Shown here piece by piece: positions 43,725 through 58,100 of a stretch of DNA of 64,000 nt. The notes under the pieces are model-generated. The model saw only the letters and a list, made by a program, of their open reading frames with translations. It did not search any database and was not told the origin of the DNA. Every line of letters starts with the position of its first letter. Positions within the stretch are counted from its first letter, which is position 1. The DNA is from Lutjanus erythropterus (Eukaryota > Chordata > Actinopteri > Lutjaniformes > Lutjanidae). The position numbers and the translations under genes are program-made. The stretch lies in NCBI GenBank assembly GCA_020091685.1, contig CM034613.1, forward strand, positions 21,364,801 through 21,428,800. The letters are read 5' to 3'.

Positions 43725-46700
43725 CTGGAACACACAGAGGCTACAGTTTACTACACATACTCAGAGGTCGCTAAGATAGTTGATTGTTGAGTCTCTTTCC
43801 CAAAACATCGGTATGTGACGACCTGCGAATGGGACTCAACAATCAACTATCTTTCCTTAAAATTGCACATTGTACCTTTAAGGGAATACAACGTGCCATG
43901 ACTTTTTAGGGACAGGCATTAAAGATATGCATGTTCACGACAGAGGATGGGACTGCTACTGTAATGAGCTTAATTTCACCTCTAAAATATGTTTTTCAGG
44001 GGAAATTTACAAATAGCGGTATTAACATATATAACTGACCCTTCCTATGTCCCACCTCTTTTTGCTCTGTGTGCCAATCAGCAGGAGAGCCTCAGTCAAC
44101 TTTCTCTCTTCCTTTACTTAGACACGCTACATGCTAGTCTTATCTGTATTGAAAAAAAAAACACATTTTGAAGATGATTAAAATCTGTAAAAGCAGAAAA
44201 ATGTAGCAAAATGCTAGTTAACTAGCTAGCTAATTTACATCAATTGTTAGCTAGCTGGCTACATCTGATAGCCAATGTTCGCAAAATGCTAGCTAACTAT
44301 GTTGCTAATCTACAGCAATAGTTAGCTAGCTAGTTAGCTAGCATTTTACTAACGTTAGCTGTCATTTGTAACTAGCTAGGTTAAGTTTGAAGTAGATTAG
44401 CTGGCTAGTTAGCTAGCATTTTACTAGGGTTGACTCTTATGTAGCTATCTTCAAAATTTGTTTTTCATTTCAACATAGACGAGCCTAGCATGTAGCACAG
44501 CTAAGTAGAGGAAATGTCTCACTCACAATTCAGACACCACTTGTCTCTATTCTGGCATCAGTGCAACTGTTTCTCACCTCTGCCACAGGACAAAATGTTG
44601 CATCGCTGCCAGCTGGGAGGGCGAGGCCGCCACATGCAGTGGTGTTCACGAGTGGCCTTTCCAGTGCGACGGTGCATGCAGGTCACCTGGCGTGACTGGA
44701 AACCATGCCGTCCACAGGTGGCAGTACACTGAGTCCACGGCCCGATACGCCAGTGGAGAGCACAAGCCTCTGTGGAGCAGTTCTTCAGGGAGCTGGGCCT
44801 AAAAATGCAAACACACATGAAGACAAGGAGCTACAAGTTGTCAGAAATAACTGCAACACATGGTTTAACTGTAAATTTTATTGTACATCAACACTGTACC
44901 AACTGTTAAAATACAGTACACTCATATTATGATATCCATATTTACCTCTGGAATCCGCTGCACACCCTGTAGGGGACTTTGGTGCCATTTGTGTCTTGGC
45001 AGTAAACGTGGCGGTGCTGTGTGGCCAAACTGGGACCCACACATTGACCGTGACACTAAAAGAGGAGATTTCATTAAAATTACAAGCAAGTTCAGCTTTT
45101 AAATCTAAACTATTAGTAGAAAGTAAAATTATTTTACATGCATTTCGCATAATTGTTCCTGCCTTTTTGTATGTCTAAATAGCAGAACTGCAGACCAGCT
45201 GCAGACAGTACAGAACCCAGCTGCCAGGCTTTTAACCAGAGTAAACAGGTTTAAACACATCAACCCGGTTTTAGCCTCTTTACACTGGGTTTCAAAGCCT
45301 TTCAGGATTGGTTTTAAGGTTCTTTTCATTATTTATTAGGCTGAAATGGTCTTTATCCCTGTACGACCCTGCTTGGACTTTGAGATCTTCTTGAAGGGGC
45401 CTTTTATCTGTTCCAGACTCTTGGCTGAAGACTAAGGGGGACAGAGCTTTTGCAGTAAGAGCCCTGAGGCTGTGGAAAATACAGCAGGTTGAGTCTGTGG
45501 CTTCTTTTAAATCTAAGCTTAAAATGTACTTTTATCCCTGATTTCATCTGATTGCTGTTTTTATTATGTTTATGGGTTATGGTTTCCTTCATACTTTTAT
45601 TACTATGGTTTTTTTGTGTTTTTATGTATTTTTTGCTATGTGAAGCATTTGGCGACTTTGTTTTGACAAGTGCAATAAAAATAGATACATTATCACCATC
45701 ATCATCATTACTGTGCAAATATTATGCTTTTGTTGGCGCGATGGAATTTCCCTGTAAATTCCCATTATACACAAAGATGCCAGTTGACACCAAAAATGTG
45801 ACTTCCCTACCAACAATAAGCATTTGTCTCTGAATAGACAAGTAGGGATTTTCATGGTGCTTCCCTATTACATAATTAAAAAAAAACAAATAAAACAAAC
45901 CAACGCTCCAAAGTGCCAGTTTTTCAGCAGTTGAGAAAGTACCTCAAATTAACTTAGCAATAATTTTTTTCTGATGGAAATTGTCATTGCGTTTGCACCC
46001 GTGACACAGTCCAGGTACACTTGTGGAGATGTGTTTGTGGTCAGTGAAAGGTGACTTACCAGTCCCCAGTGGGTAGCGGCCCATCTTGCACAGGGTAGTA
46101 GGTTACATAGCCTGGTGTCAGACGGTCTCCTCCCTGAGCCGAAGCAGTGCTGGCTCCCCACCTCTCTGGATCTGCCCTCAGGACCCTTCATGCAGCGGAC
46201 ACTCCTTGTCTGGGACCCACCTCCACAACTGGCTGAGCACGGTGACCAAGGATCCACTCGCCACCTGATCCAACCACAGAGGAAAAGTGGATAATAACTC
46301 AAAAAGTTTTCAAGGTTCTTGTTTTTTGGGACCAAAACTTCTCTACACTTAAGCATGGATACAATTTGAGTGAATCCCATGGAGAAAATTGTAGACAGAG
46401 GAATCTGTTCTGATCAAACTTAATATTAAAAGCATCCAACTGGACAAACATGTAGTAATAGCAAGTTACCTGAGGGGGCAGGCTTGTCCATGGCACAGCT
46501 CAGCTGACTGGCTGCTGTTACTCCTCTCAGAGCAAATAAGGCCATTTGCTCCAGTACCATTGCCTTGGACACAGTTTCTTCCTTTGCCACCTGCAAGTAC
46601 AACACAAAACTATATGTTTGTGGTCTTGATATTGAAGAAATCAAAAGAGAGAACTGTTGTTTTAATCTGCACTATTGCTGCTTATAGTTTCAGTGTCCTC

Positions 46701-49700
46701 TCTGTTATTGTGTTAGGATTTTAAGCAGGGCTTCTGCAGGTTTCAACAACTTAAATTTAAGCCTTTCCATGACCGTTGTGAATAAAATTTAATACCCATT
46801 TTATACTGGCAAAAAAGTATGAATTTAAAATCAGTATATCAATATAGTAACACTTTCTGTACAGTTTTGAAGTGTTTATAATTCATAACATGGTAACTCA
46901 CTGTAAGAACTATCATTAGCAGCTAATAAAGCTAATAATTAAATCTGACAAATTTACTTACTTACAAACTTAGACACGCTACATGTGCAGTGCCAGTGGG
47001 TAACATTATAAACAAATGTTATTTTCATAATCCGATCAGTTTTTAAGACCTCTCGTAATCATATTTAAGACATTTAAAGGCCTAAAGATCAGACTGGATT
47101 TTGGCCTTTTTTAAGACTTCTGAAGGACTTGCAGAAACCTTGTTTCTAGCAAACAATCCCATGTCTAACTGAAGTGATCTGATGAGTGAGGACATTTGCA
47201 AACTTCAACTCGACAATGTGTACACACCACAGATAATTAGTCGTAGGTTTTGTATTGTCTGGTAGACATCAATCGTCCTGATGTGTAGTCAGTTATATAG
47301 GCATCATTCCTGGTTTTATCACTTCAGATAAAAGATGAAAATGCCAACTTAAATGTGCATTAGGAAAAAAAGTCCTTTAGTCACTCTCTTGTTAATATTA
47401 GTTCAGCTCCAAATTTCGGCTTTGCCATTAGAAAGAAGGTCATGGCCTGTTCTTGTTCAGAAACGAGACTACACTTTCGAAGAACCTGGGAAAGAATTAT
47501 ATTTCAGAGTTCATTTTCCCTACAAAAGTCATTCGCAGTCCTTGCATTCTTAAGATTTCTGAAGTGCATCCATTAGACATGACCTTCAACTGAGTCTGAA
47601 TTAAAAATATAGAGAAATGCACATTGGACATTTTTCAGCACTTTTAAACCCCTTTATCCTGTCTGTTTAGATTAGGTGAACGGGATGCACCCACTTAATC
47701 TTCTTTGAAACACTGCCTGGAACCTGTAATTGTTGTCGTATGGGAAGGAAAAGTGCTGGAGCGTCAGGAAACCCACAGTGGCGGTGCTTTGATTAAGGTT
47801 GCGAGACGAAGGACAGCGCAGCTCGGAGATGACCTGACCCCATGGCATGCTCCGGACATTCCCCATCACTGACTCAGCCAGATGAGCCACTGGGGTGTGT
47901 AAAAGCTTACTGTATATCTGTGCCTGTGGTTATGCCTGTGTGTGTTTCTCAGTTAAAAACAATTCTTTCCCAGAATCTTTAAACCACAAAAGAACAACAC
48001 ATACTACTTTAAACTGGACTACATTAAAGTATATTAGGACAAATTCAACTTGACATTAGGTTATTACTGACTCTATCCTTTGGATGTGTCGCTACATAAC
48101 AGTTTACAGTATGTGCTTATTACAGAACTTCACTGAAGCTACTGATTTTTTTTACCCCTGAACAGAGCCAGGCTTGCTTTTTCCCCTCCTTTTCCCATAT
48201 ATGCTACGATAAGCTAACTGTCTCTTGGCTCAGCTTCGTAATGTAAGATATGAAAGTGGTACCCATCTTCTCATCTGGATCTCTGGAAGGGTATTTCTCA
48301 AAATACTGAACTTAAATTAGAACAATATGTTGCAAAAAAAAACCCTATCATTTCTTTACTTTACCAACTGAACTGCAAATTCTAGATGTGTTGTGTGAGC
48401 AGGTACCTAAAAGTACAAACAGCAACACAGGAGAGAACTTCAAACCTCAGAGATTAAATTAGAAGCTACAAAAGTACTGAGGACCGAAAACAAAGAGACC
48501 TAAAAATGTTTTTCTGGCCTGTCTCCTGCACAGACATGAGATGAGTCAAACATGACGCATCAGAAAAAAACAGAAAGGTAAATTCTAGCTAAACGTCTAC
48601 TGTCAATGAGAAATTGGTCAGTCGTCAATTTTTAGTGGGTTTACCCATATTTAAAAAACGTGCATATAAACGCTAATTTTGGTGTAAAAAAAGTATTAAG
48701 CAGTAAAAAACAGGTTAAAGAAATCATTACAGAGCAATGATTCAACCAATCTCGCCACTTCTTGCAATATTCTGACTTTGTGGACCTTACCTGTAATCTG
48801 CAGCCACGATGAAAGAGATGTAGAACCCAGACGATTCCTTGCAGTGCAGGTGTAGAGACCCTCATCAAGTTTGCTTGGAGACTGGATCCTCAGTGAGCCA
48901 GTGGGCAACAGGCCTATTCTGCCAACACGAAGACAAAATAACCACTGTATAACAGTTCTGTAATAAAAGTGACATCTACTTTTGTACAGCAAAATCTAAA
49001 GTTTTGTTAATGCCTTCTGCATAAAAAGTCCCCAAATAAAGGTAGTTCTTACCTGCTGTTGTAATGCAACTCTTTTCCATTCTTTGTCCAGGTTAGAGAT
49101 GGTTCCGGGTTCCCAAGTGTGTCACACCTCAGCTCCAAACTAGCGATGGGTTTCTGCAGCAAAACTGGCATTCCCACATGAACTATCATGTCAGATGATG
49201 GCACCAGTCCAACCTTCCTGGAGCGTTGGATTATCACTGGGTTTCTTGTCCTGGACGTGTGGGCTTTGATGTTTGGTTTGTAAAGGAGGGGCCCTTGCGT
49301 GGAGGATTCTGCACTTTCCGGGGGATGAAGAGTAGACTCGTTGGTTTCACCTTGTGTCATGGTGAGCTCACTGAGCAATTGTGCAATGAGTTGTTCCCCC
49401 CACGTTCCTCCAAGGCCTTCAGAGAGGTTGCGCGAGATCTCATCTAGCCTTTGGGTATCGGCTGTGAGTACCAGCAGGCTTGAAAGTTCTGAGCTCTCAT
49501 CCTCCAGGGTCGACCTGTTCTTCTCACTGGAGTGTGGTTTATCAGAGATGTCTTTTTCATCCTGGAGAGAGCCTTTGAGTTCAAGCAAATGCTCAACAAT
49601 GTTGTCATACTGGTTGAGGGAGATGGGTAGCTCATGAAATCTGTCTCCTGTTGCAGCCACATCTGACTGTCCAACCTTTTGTTGTCCACCTGCTAGACGC

Positions 49701-52700
49701 CAGGACTCTGGAGTGGAGAGTTTCTGCTTACTGCCGATTATTTGCAGAACAAAATGTTCTTGCGCTGGACCTGCGATGCAAGTGTATATCCCTGCATCAG
49801 ATGCACGAACCTGCTGAATCTTCAAGTATCCTAGTGATGTTATGGATCGGTGTGGAAGGCTGACCAAGGGCTTTCCCTCCTTCAACCATTGGATGTGGCC
49901 CTTGCGGAAGTGACGGGTTGGGCAGCGGAGGACCACAGTTGTCCAGGGAAGAAGGTAAGCATAACCTCCCACTACCAAGTGTAACTTTTTGCCTTTCCTC
50001 AACTGGATATATACTTTCCTCTGGGCCAAAATGGTGGGACTGGGCTTGACAGAGTCTGCAATGAAAGTATCAGTGCAAGTGAATGATTATTATGTGTGCC
50101 ATCTGTACTTGCATTTGTAGTTGTCAAGCAATGACCTTTGACACAACTTTCCTATGGAATATCTTTCACAATTACTAAGAAATCTTTCCATCAATTTTTT
50201 AGCACTACAAATTGTTGAAATAGAGCCAAACATAGGGTTTCTTACTCTCACAGAGCCTGAGGGAGCATGGCCGGATTCTATTGGGTCGGGCCAAGAGAGA
50301 GCAGTTCTCAGGGTTTACAGTCCAATATCCCCCATCTTCCCTTTGCTTTCTGCAGACTGCCTGTAGTCTCTGAATGCCATTTCCACAGGTCACTGAACAC
50401 TGGACAAATAAATTATAAGATATGAAAATGAGCTGACCCTGTATACTGTATATATGGCATTAAATTTTGATTTTGACAACTTTAAAAAGGTAGATTGGTG
50501 CTTCAAGCAAAGCTCACCTGGGACCAGTCAGTTGTAACCCACTGAGGTGGGCACTCATGCTTGGCACAGGGCTGCTGGTTTGCCGGGCTCTGGGAAGGGC
50601 AAAAGGTGTCGGGCAGCTCCAGGATGCTGCCATCTGCCAACCGCTGTTTGCACAGGACCTGCCTTCTTTGAAATCCACCTCCGCAGCTCCGGGAGCACTG
50701 TAGCAACAAAAATACAGAGGTGTCAGGGGTTATATTAGCAATTTCTTCTGAATGCTTCAGTATAATTGGCCCTTTTGAAACCTCAGTGAACTCTCTCTTT
50801 TCCTGCTTCCTGTACTTACATATGCTATGTGCTGGGCTTTTCTATGTTGAAAAGAAAAGCAAATTTCGGAGGTTAAAAGATAGGTCTACAGTAGGCCTTT
50901 ATATAGTCAGATTTTAAGCTAGTTAATGTTAATGAAATACAAGCTAACACCAGCTGACTAACATCAATTGTTAGCTGGCAAGTTACATTTGCTAACTAAC
51001 GTTAGCAAAACATTCACTAACTAGTTAGCTATTTTACATCAATCATTAGTTAGATATCTATGTAGACAAAAAAAGAAAGGAAGAAGTTGACTGCTGCTTA
51101 GAGTTTTGCTAAGATTAGCTAGCTTAAGAAGTGACTATGTTGCTTTTACATGTCACCCAACAACATATTTTAACCATATTCTAAATTTGGTTATCTTTTC
51201 ATGATCTAGACAAACGTAGCACACAGCATATCAACAGGAAAGGAGAAAGTTGACCAAGGTTTCACCAGGTTCCAAGCTTGCCCAATGTTACTGGACCACA
51301 GAGCATAAAAGGGTGGGACTTAGAAAGGGTCAGTTGCTGGGCTTGGTATTTAGGGTGGTGAATGTCCTAGGTAAGATCCTTTACCTGTCCCCAGTCACGT
51401 GAGTCCCACATAGGAGGGCAGTCAAAGCGGTTGCAGGCTTGGACAGGACTGGGCTTGGGGTTTTGACAGTCTTCGTCCCTCAAAACCTCAGTGCGGTTGC
51501 TGTCCCGAGAGGGCCGGTGAGTGCAAGCCACAGACCGGGTCATCAGACCAACCCCACAGGTAGCAGAGCATGAACTCCACTCTCCTGTGTCCCACCTGTG
51601 AATATAACGTTTACCATCAAACTAGTGGATGTCACGATTGTTCAAATCTTAACCTTTGCCATTCCTGATCAATCACCATAGTTTATCTTTTGTGTACACG
51701 TATATGTAGCCCATTATCAAATCTATACAGGACTGCAGTCAGGAGGAGTTCAGTCAGTGCTTGATGTTTTTACTTGATCCCATAAGAGGACACTCTTGCA
51801 GGCTTATGAATGTGTAAATTCATGAAAGTGAAATTTGTGAAAGTGAATACGAGTGAAACGAAAGAGTGATTCATGGGGCTGGATTCTGGCAAAGAAACAT
51901 TAAATCTCCCACTGAATTTACTGATATTTGAGAAATCCCTGTGGCATTACTTCTTCACCCGCATTTTCCCATTGACCTCCATGGCCCAATATTAATTTGG
52001 TTGACCAACAGGGTGATCAGTCCAGCACTGATGTTTGCAAAGAGCTTTTATTCCAATCTGGGAAGTGATATGGCATGTGTTTAACTAGTCTCTATTCCTT
52101 TAAACACACCTAAAAGCTTTGGCTTTGACCAAGATGGCAGCGACTTAACTTCTTGCTTGACAGATTAGGTGATATTTCAAAACTATTCATATTTACTCAA
52201 GGGTCCAGGGACTGAGGAGAATTGGGAATGAAGCTTGTTTCTGGAGCGCTACTATACTCACAAGCCAAATCCTATGGCTGTTTCCCTTCAGAGGGAACAG
52301 TATCCAAAGAGTGTAGCTTAATATGGGAGGGTGAGGAGGCCTCAGGGAGGGAGTCAAGGGCCAAAGGAAACAAGTCCAATACAGCGTTTGTTGTGCCTGA
52401 AAACAAGACTCAAGGCCTGGAAAAACAGGCAAGGGCAGGCTGCAAGCCTCTGGGTTTTCTGACAAGAGTGTGAGCGGTCGAACACCGACACCGCGCACAG
52501 TGTTAACTTGAAACGTGTGGCCCACCGCAAAATCCACTCACCGTTTAGCCAAGGCTCAGTTATATTCAACAACATGTCATTATGCTATTTAACCATTGAG
52601 GTATTTCATTTTGATTAATTTTATGTGCACTGTTTACAGACTAACAGTTGGTGTTTGCAAATTCATATTTTAAATTTTAACATTGCTCATCAGCTGTAAC

Positions 52701-55109
52701 TGATTGATGCCCAGTGGATGACAGTTGGACAAACTTAAAAAAAAACTGCAAAACTTTCACTAAAACTTTAATGGGCTGAATCTAAACTCATTCAATCAAC
52801 TTGAAATTTATCAAAGATAGTCATCATCCTCAGAGGATGACTGCAATGATTTTTATTGATCTCTTAACCCTTTTGATTTGCTCAAAATCAGAGAAAACAT
52901 TTTTTTACCAGCATTTTCCTAAAACCAATTGCCAAGATTTCTATGAAATGTCATTGTTTCCCAAAGATAAATCTTGATTTTTCCATTTTTCAAGACTTCC
53001 TTTAAACAAGAATTGGCTGCCTCTAATCAGAGCACCTTAGATCACCTTAGTCTCACAAAACCAGGACCACCTCTTAGAGAGTGACAAAGAGTCTAAGATC
53101 ATCTTTACATTTGTTGTGCAGATTCGCGCTCCCTGGAGGATGAATCCCTTTCATTTCTAGCACTGCTCAAAAGGCTTTCCGTTTGAGTCAACCTCAGGTC
53201 AAAGTGTCAGCTATCATAAATTGATTTCCATTAAATTTCTCAAACAAACCTATATGGTTTTGGCTTTCTATTGTGAGCCCCTGTAGTAATGTGGCAAATT
53301 TGAATGATGTGTGATCATTTCTGGTAGTATTAAAAAGCTGAGTGAAAGCTTTTTGCTTCAGTGAAAGCTACCTACAGCAGCAGAGGGCTCTAACATTTCT
53401 GTGCTGATACAACACCCTGGAAAAAAAAGAAAAAGACCTTGAAAAGTTCTTCCACAACAGACAATCTGACATCCAAGCCTCGCAGGTAGAGCTACCACTG
53501 ACATCTGATCCCTATTGTGTCTGATTCTGACCAGGTTCAGAGCTGCCCTCCTGGCTTCATTTCCTGCCCTCAGTGATACAACCATCCATCTCTGTCACTC
53601 TGCTTCAGTATCACTTGGACTCAAATGGCCATAATGGTGATTTAATTGGCCCGAGTGGTTTAAACTGAGAGGGATAACGTTGTGGATTAGAGGGATCTGA
53701 ATCTCTTCTATACACAACCTGTGATTAGTAGAGATTAATTGATTGAGCGAGGATGATGTGTGTTTTTTGATCTGAAAGTTAAGCAGTTGCAGGTGTTGAA
53801 TCCAGAGAAGCATCGGGGCTCTAGGAAATGGTACATGAATGTCCCAGCTCTATATATTGCATATTTTGCTGGGTTACAGTCTTGGCACACTCATAAACAG
53901 CAGAGCCAGATTTCAGTCCTGCTTTTAATTAATATTTTCTGCAGCCAAACCCTTTTTCCAAAAAACACACTACCTCCAAATTTTTACTGCATCCATCAAT
54001 CAAGTCTATTTTATGCATACACTATTTTAAACAAAGTCTAAATGATAATGATGTAGGTCTGATTTAGGGGTTTTGCCTTACCTGGGTGGGCAGGGTTGAG
54101 TTCTGCAGTCCTGGAGGAGTTGCGGGGGCCGTCGGGAGCTCACACACAGGCTCTGGTCTGCTGCCTCCCTCGTCTGCTTGTTCAGGCAGATGACTACAGC
54201 CTCCTGCACACCTGGGATTAGACAGCACCGAGCAGTCACGACGGACATCCAAAGAACCATGAGCTATTTGTGCAGGGCTCAAGCATAAGTGTTTTCAACT
54301 TCCTGAATTTGGAGAAACAGAGAGGAGTACCAGCCCAAAAGCTAAGCAATGTACTGCTGTGGATGGGATCAGCAACAAAAGGTATTATCCACATCATTTT
54401 AAAACACACAATAACACAAACTAACAGACTGAGGCAGCTGTAGACCAGCAGTGACCCCCGTCTTCTGCAAGGTAAAAATACTGATTTCGTCTATGGAGTT
54501 TGGTTGGGTTGGAGGGAGCAATATTTGTGATATTTAACTGTGGTTTACTGTCAGAAAAGGTTTCTGGCGGTAGTGTTAAGCTATAAAAAACATTCTAAAT
54601 TTAGCGTACACTTGAACTTGAACTGTGGCAAAAATATGTTTTGCTGCTGACCCCGTCCAAGCAGTACACTGCTTATCTTTCGTGCTGGTACTCCTCTCTA
54701 CTTCTCAAAACTGGGGCTTTTCAGCCGCCATCTACTGCAGCTAATACACTGACTATGGTTAAGTATGTTGCATAGGATATTGCAAACATAATGTAATGTA
54801 GCAACAACCCAGATATTAGTGGTTGTATCTAATGGGCCACAATGAACACCAACAGTCCGGCTGCCTTCGTAAGTTCTGGCCTGAACTGTGGATAAACTTT
54901 CAGGGTGCGATGTCAGGTCACGTTAAAGGCAACGCAACATAAATCTCTGAGTCTGCTTCTAATGCTGGGGACAATAACAGCGAAGCAGACACTTCAAACG
55001 CCACAGTGGTGTGATGGTCCACAGGAGCGCGGCCCTGAGGGTGTGTATGTGACATCCGATACCAGTCTGTAATCATCCCCGAATGGGAGTTTGTTGGGAT
55101 TGGGTGAGT

Positions 55110-55143
<34 letters not shown>

Positions 55144-58100
55144 GGAGACGCTGACAAAAGCCTACGCCCATGTGCAGAAATTAAGTTACACACTCATGCA
55201 GACATTAACACACAGACGCGCAGCTCAGGCATTACAGGCTGGGATGTGGAGGTGGGGAGATTAAAGCAGGCCTCAACGAACGCTGGCAGGATGTTTAGGA
55301 AAGCTGTCTCTGTCTGGAGCAGCTTTCACTGCTGCTGGGACAGTCGGTGATGTATGACCTTTTTTGTTAAACTTGTACTCCAACCATTATCATCTAATAT
55401 CGTATCACTTGCTTCTGCTTCAAAGCCCATAGTGGCATGGCTTTATTCACCCACTGACATCAGGTCACTGGATGCTGTTGTTGCAGCAACGAACACAGGA
55501 AAACTAATGAAAAAATATTCTGTCATGGGTTTACTGGAATATCACACTGACTGTTACTAAACAATGTCTTTGGTTGTATCAGGATTTTGAACCTGCCCTT
55601 TTCTTTTGAACCACTTTTGCAGCAAAGCTCTAGGGATGGCAGTGTTGGTGTGTTGGTCCACGACCTCTGGACAATCTGTCCTCTGTGGATGCATACGCCT
55701 GACTTTGATTGTCTTCTGACTTTTACTCTTGTGCCACGATGAGGTTGACAGCGATTGTGAGAAAGGTTGAACGAGTACTCGGCTGAAACTGGTATCTGTG
55801 ACTATGCCTTTTAACCATCTTCAATATTTGGTTTTATTTTCAACATAGACAAACCCTAGAACACAACCTATTGAAGTATAAAAAAAAGAGAAAGGAGACC
55901 AAAGGTTCACCAAGTCACCAAGATGACTTAACTGTCATTAGAGAACAAAGCAAAAAGGGGCAGAGTCAATTAGCAAATGCTAACATGCTAACACACTAAA
56001 ATACGATGGTGAACATGGTAAACATTTTATCTATTAAACATAAGCACAACTGCATTGTCAATGTGAGAATGTTAGCATTTAGCTCAAAGCTAGCATGGAT
56101 GTAGACTCTTAGAACTACAAAGGGACAATTTTAAAAGTTAAACTATTTCTTCACTTGTGGTCAATAATGATACGCACCTCCTCCACAACTTTCTGAGCAC
56201 TCCGTAAACCCCTCATACTCCCAGTCGTGCAGCTCCTCTCTTTCGGGTGTCTCCTCCTCTTCCTCCCCTTCTTTTTCACTTTCTTTTCCTTTGCCCAGAA
56301 CACCGGAGCACGGAGTACGGTAGCAGGGCTGACTAGTAGCAGGTCTGACCCCCTCGCACTCGTCATCGGGCAGGTCAGCGACAGTCTGGGAGAAGGACAG
56401 CAACACCTGGCACTTGACCGTCCGTTGCTGGGTCCCGGCGCCGCATGTCCTGCTGCAGGTCTGCCAGGGACCAGGGATGAAACTGGAGGAAAGAGCCAGC
56501 AGGATGATTAATCACACACAGAAAAATACAAACAATATGCTCTTCTTTTAGTCTGCATATGTTTCACATACATATGCAAAAAGGCTTGGAATAGTGGCTA
56601 GATTTCTGATTTGATAAGTAGTTTGATAACAAGTCACAGGTTTTTGTGCATTCCTCCTTTATACAGATTTTAGTCATTTATTGTTAGGCTCATAAACTCA
56701 CTAAGTATTTATGAAATCCAGTCTGGCTGTGGTTAATTGAACAGCTGTGAATCATTAGGACCAGTCATTCTTGGATAAACTCCCTTCATGCGCATCCTTC
56801 CTCATCTTAAAGAACGGATCAGAGGAGGAAATACTTGTAGATCATCGGCGTTCATGAACGCCTGAAGGCAAGGCTGGGTGACAGTCAGGGCCCGGACACT
56901 GAAATGTCACCTCCTCAAGGGTCCCTCTTGAACTTCAGGTTTAACTGACACTCTCAATGAGAATTGAACATTTAGGGGAATGCACATGGAAAAATGTTGT
57001 CTGAAATGAAAAGCTTTGAAGGATCGAGGGGAAATCTGTTTCATGCTGTGTTTTCCAGAGCATCCATGATTCAGTGATGTTCAGACCTGGTGATCTGGGA
57101 GATCATAGAAGCTGTTTTGTGTTGTCATTGTATTCTCCTTTCAAAATATGCAAATATTAGAAAAATACAACCAAAGAACATTTGTAACACATGTGCACCT
57201 GATACCCTCTGGACCCATAATAATGATATTTTTTACAACCATGACACAATCCTCAGTCCTAATCTGACAAAATATGTTCCCATACTTCAATGGATGAAAG
57301 TGGTTTAAAGGCAGTTCATCAGAGGATGCTCCCTTTTCCTTGGCACAAGGTTGCCATACTGCATTGCATCATTACACCTGATCATGACTACAAAGTGGTT
57401 GAGGCAGCCCAAATGTTTACAACATTCAGCAGCTGTCCTGTTTAGGACTGAGATCACCATTGTTTCTTTTGGCACATAAAAGGATTTTCAGACCTCATGC
57501 TAGAGGTTTTCAGTACATACAAACTAAACTTCAACACCGAATCCTCAAACCGAAGTAGCTTTACTGACTCACCATCGTCCCTGACTGAATCAGTAGTTGC
57601 TGTGTTTGCATTGGAACTCCCATCAGCTGACTGAAAAACCATGAAATCCACACAGACAATCATGGTGCGATAACTCTTGCAGATAGGTGGTTACAAACAG
57701 TGTTTGCATAGGTTTTACACAAAGCTGAACAAAGCAGTTTGAACCGGCAACATACTGAGAGTGGAAGGGCACTTGGAGAGAGGCCAACAGTCCACTCTTC
57801 TGTGATATGCAAATATGCAAGTGCAGACTTCGCGTTTGACATTATTGCTTGTTCTCGTAAAGCTGGAACAGTTTTCCTTAATTTCCCTGGTGGAGTTTAT
57901 TGCAGACTTTGTATTTGTGTTTGGACCGAAATTTAACAGGTTCTTTCTTGCCCCATGCTGCACTAGGGGTGTCATGATTCTCCAAAGCTACAGTTCAATT
58001 TGACTTTTGAAGATGAACTGTGGTGGTTGGTATGGTTTTAAAAAATTATATTTTCTTTTTGCTCTTTTGTAATCATTTAATTCAAAATGGAAATATGATC

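Noticed and set aside
52193-52537. 114-codon minus-strand frame in an adamtsl intron
   Set aside because: It cannot be joined in phase with neighbours and does not resemble TSP1, Ig or PLAC sequence. Probably repeat-derived.
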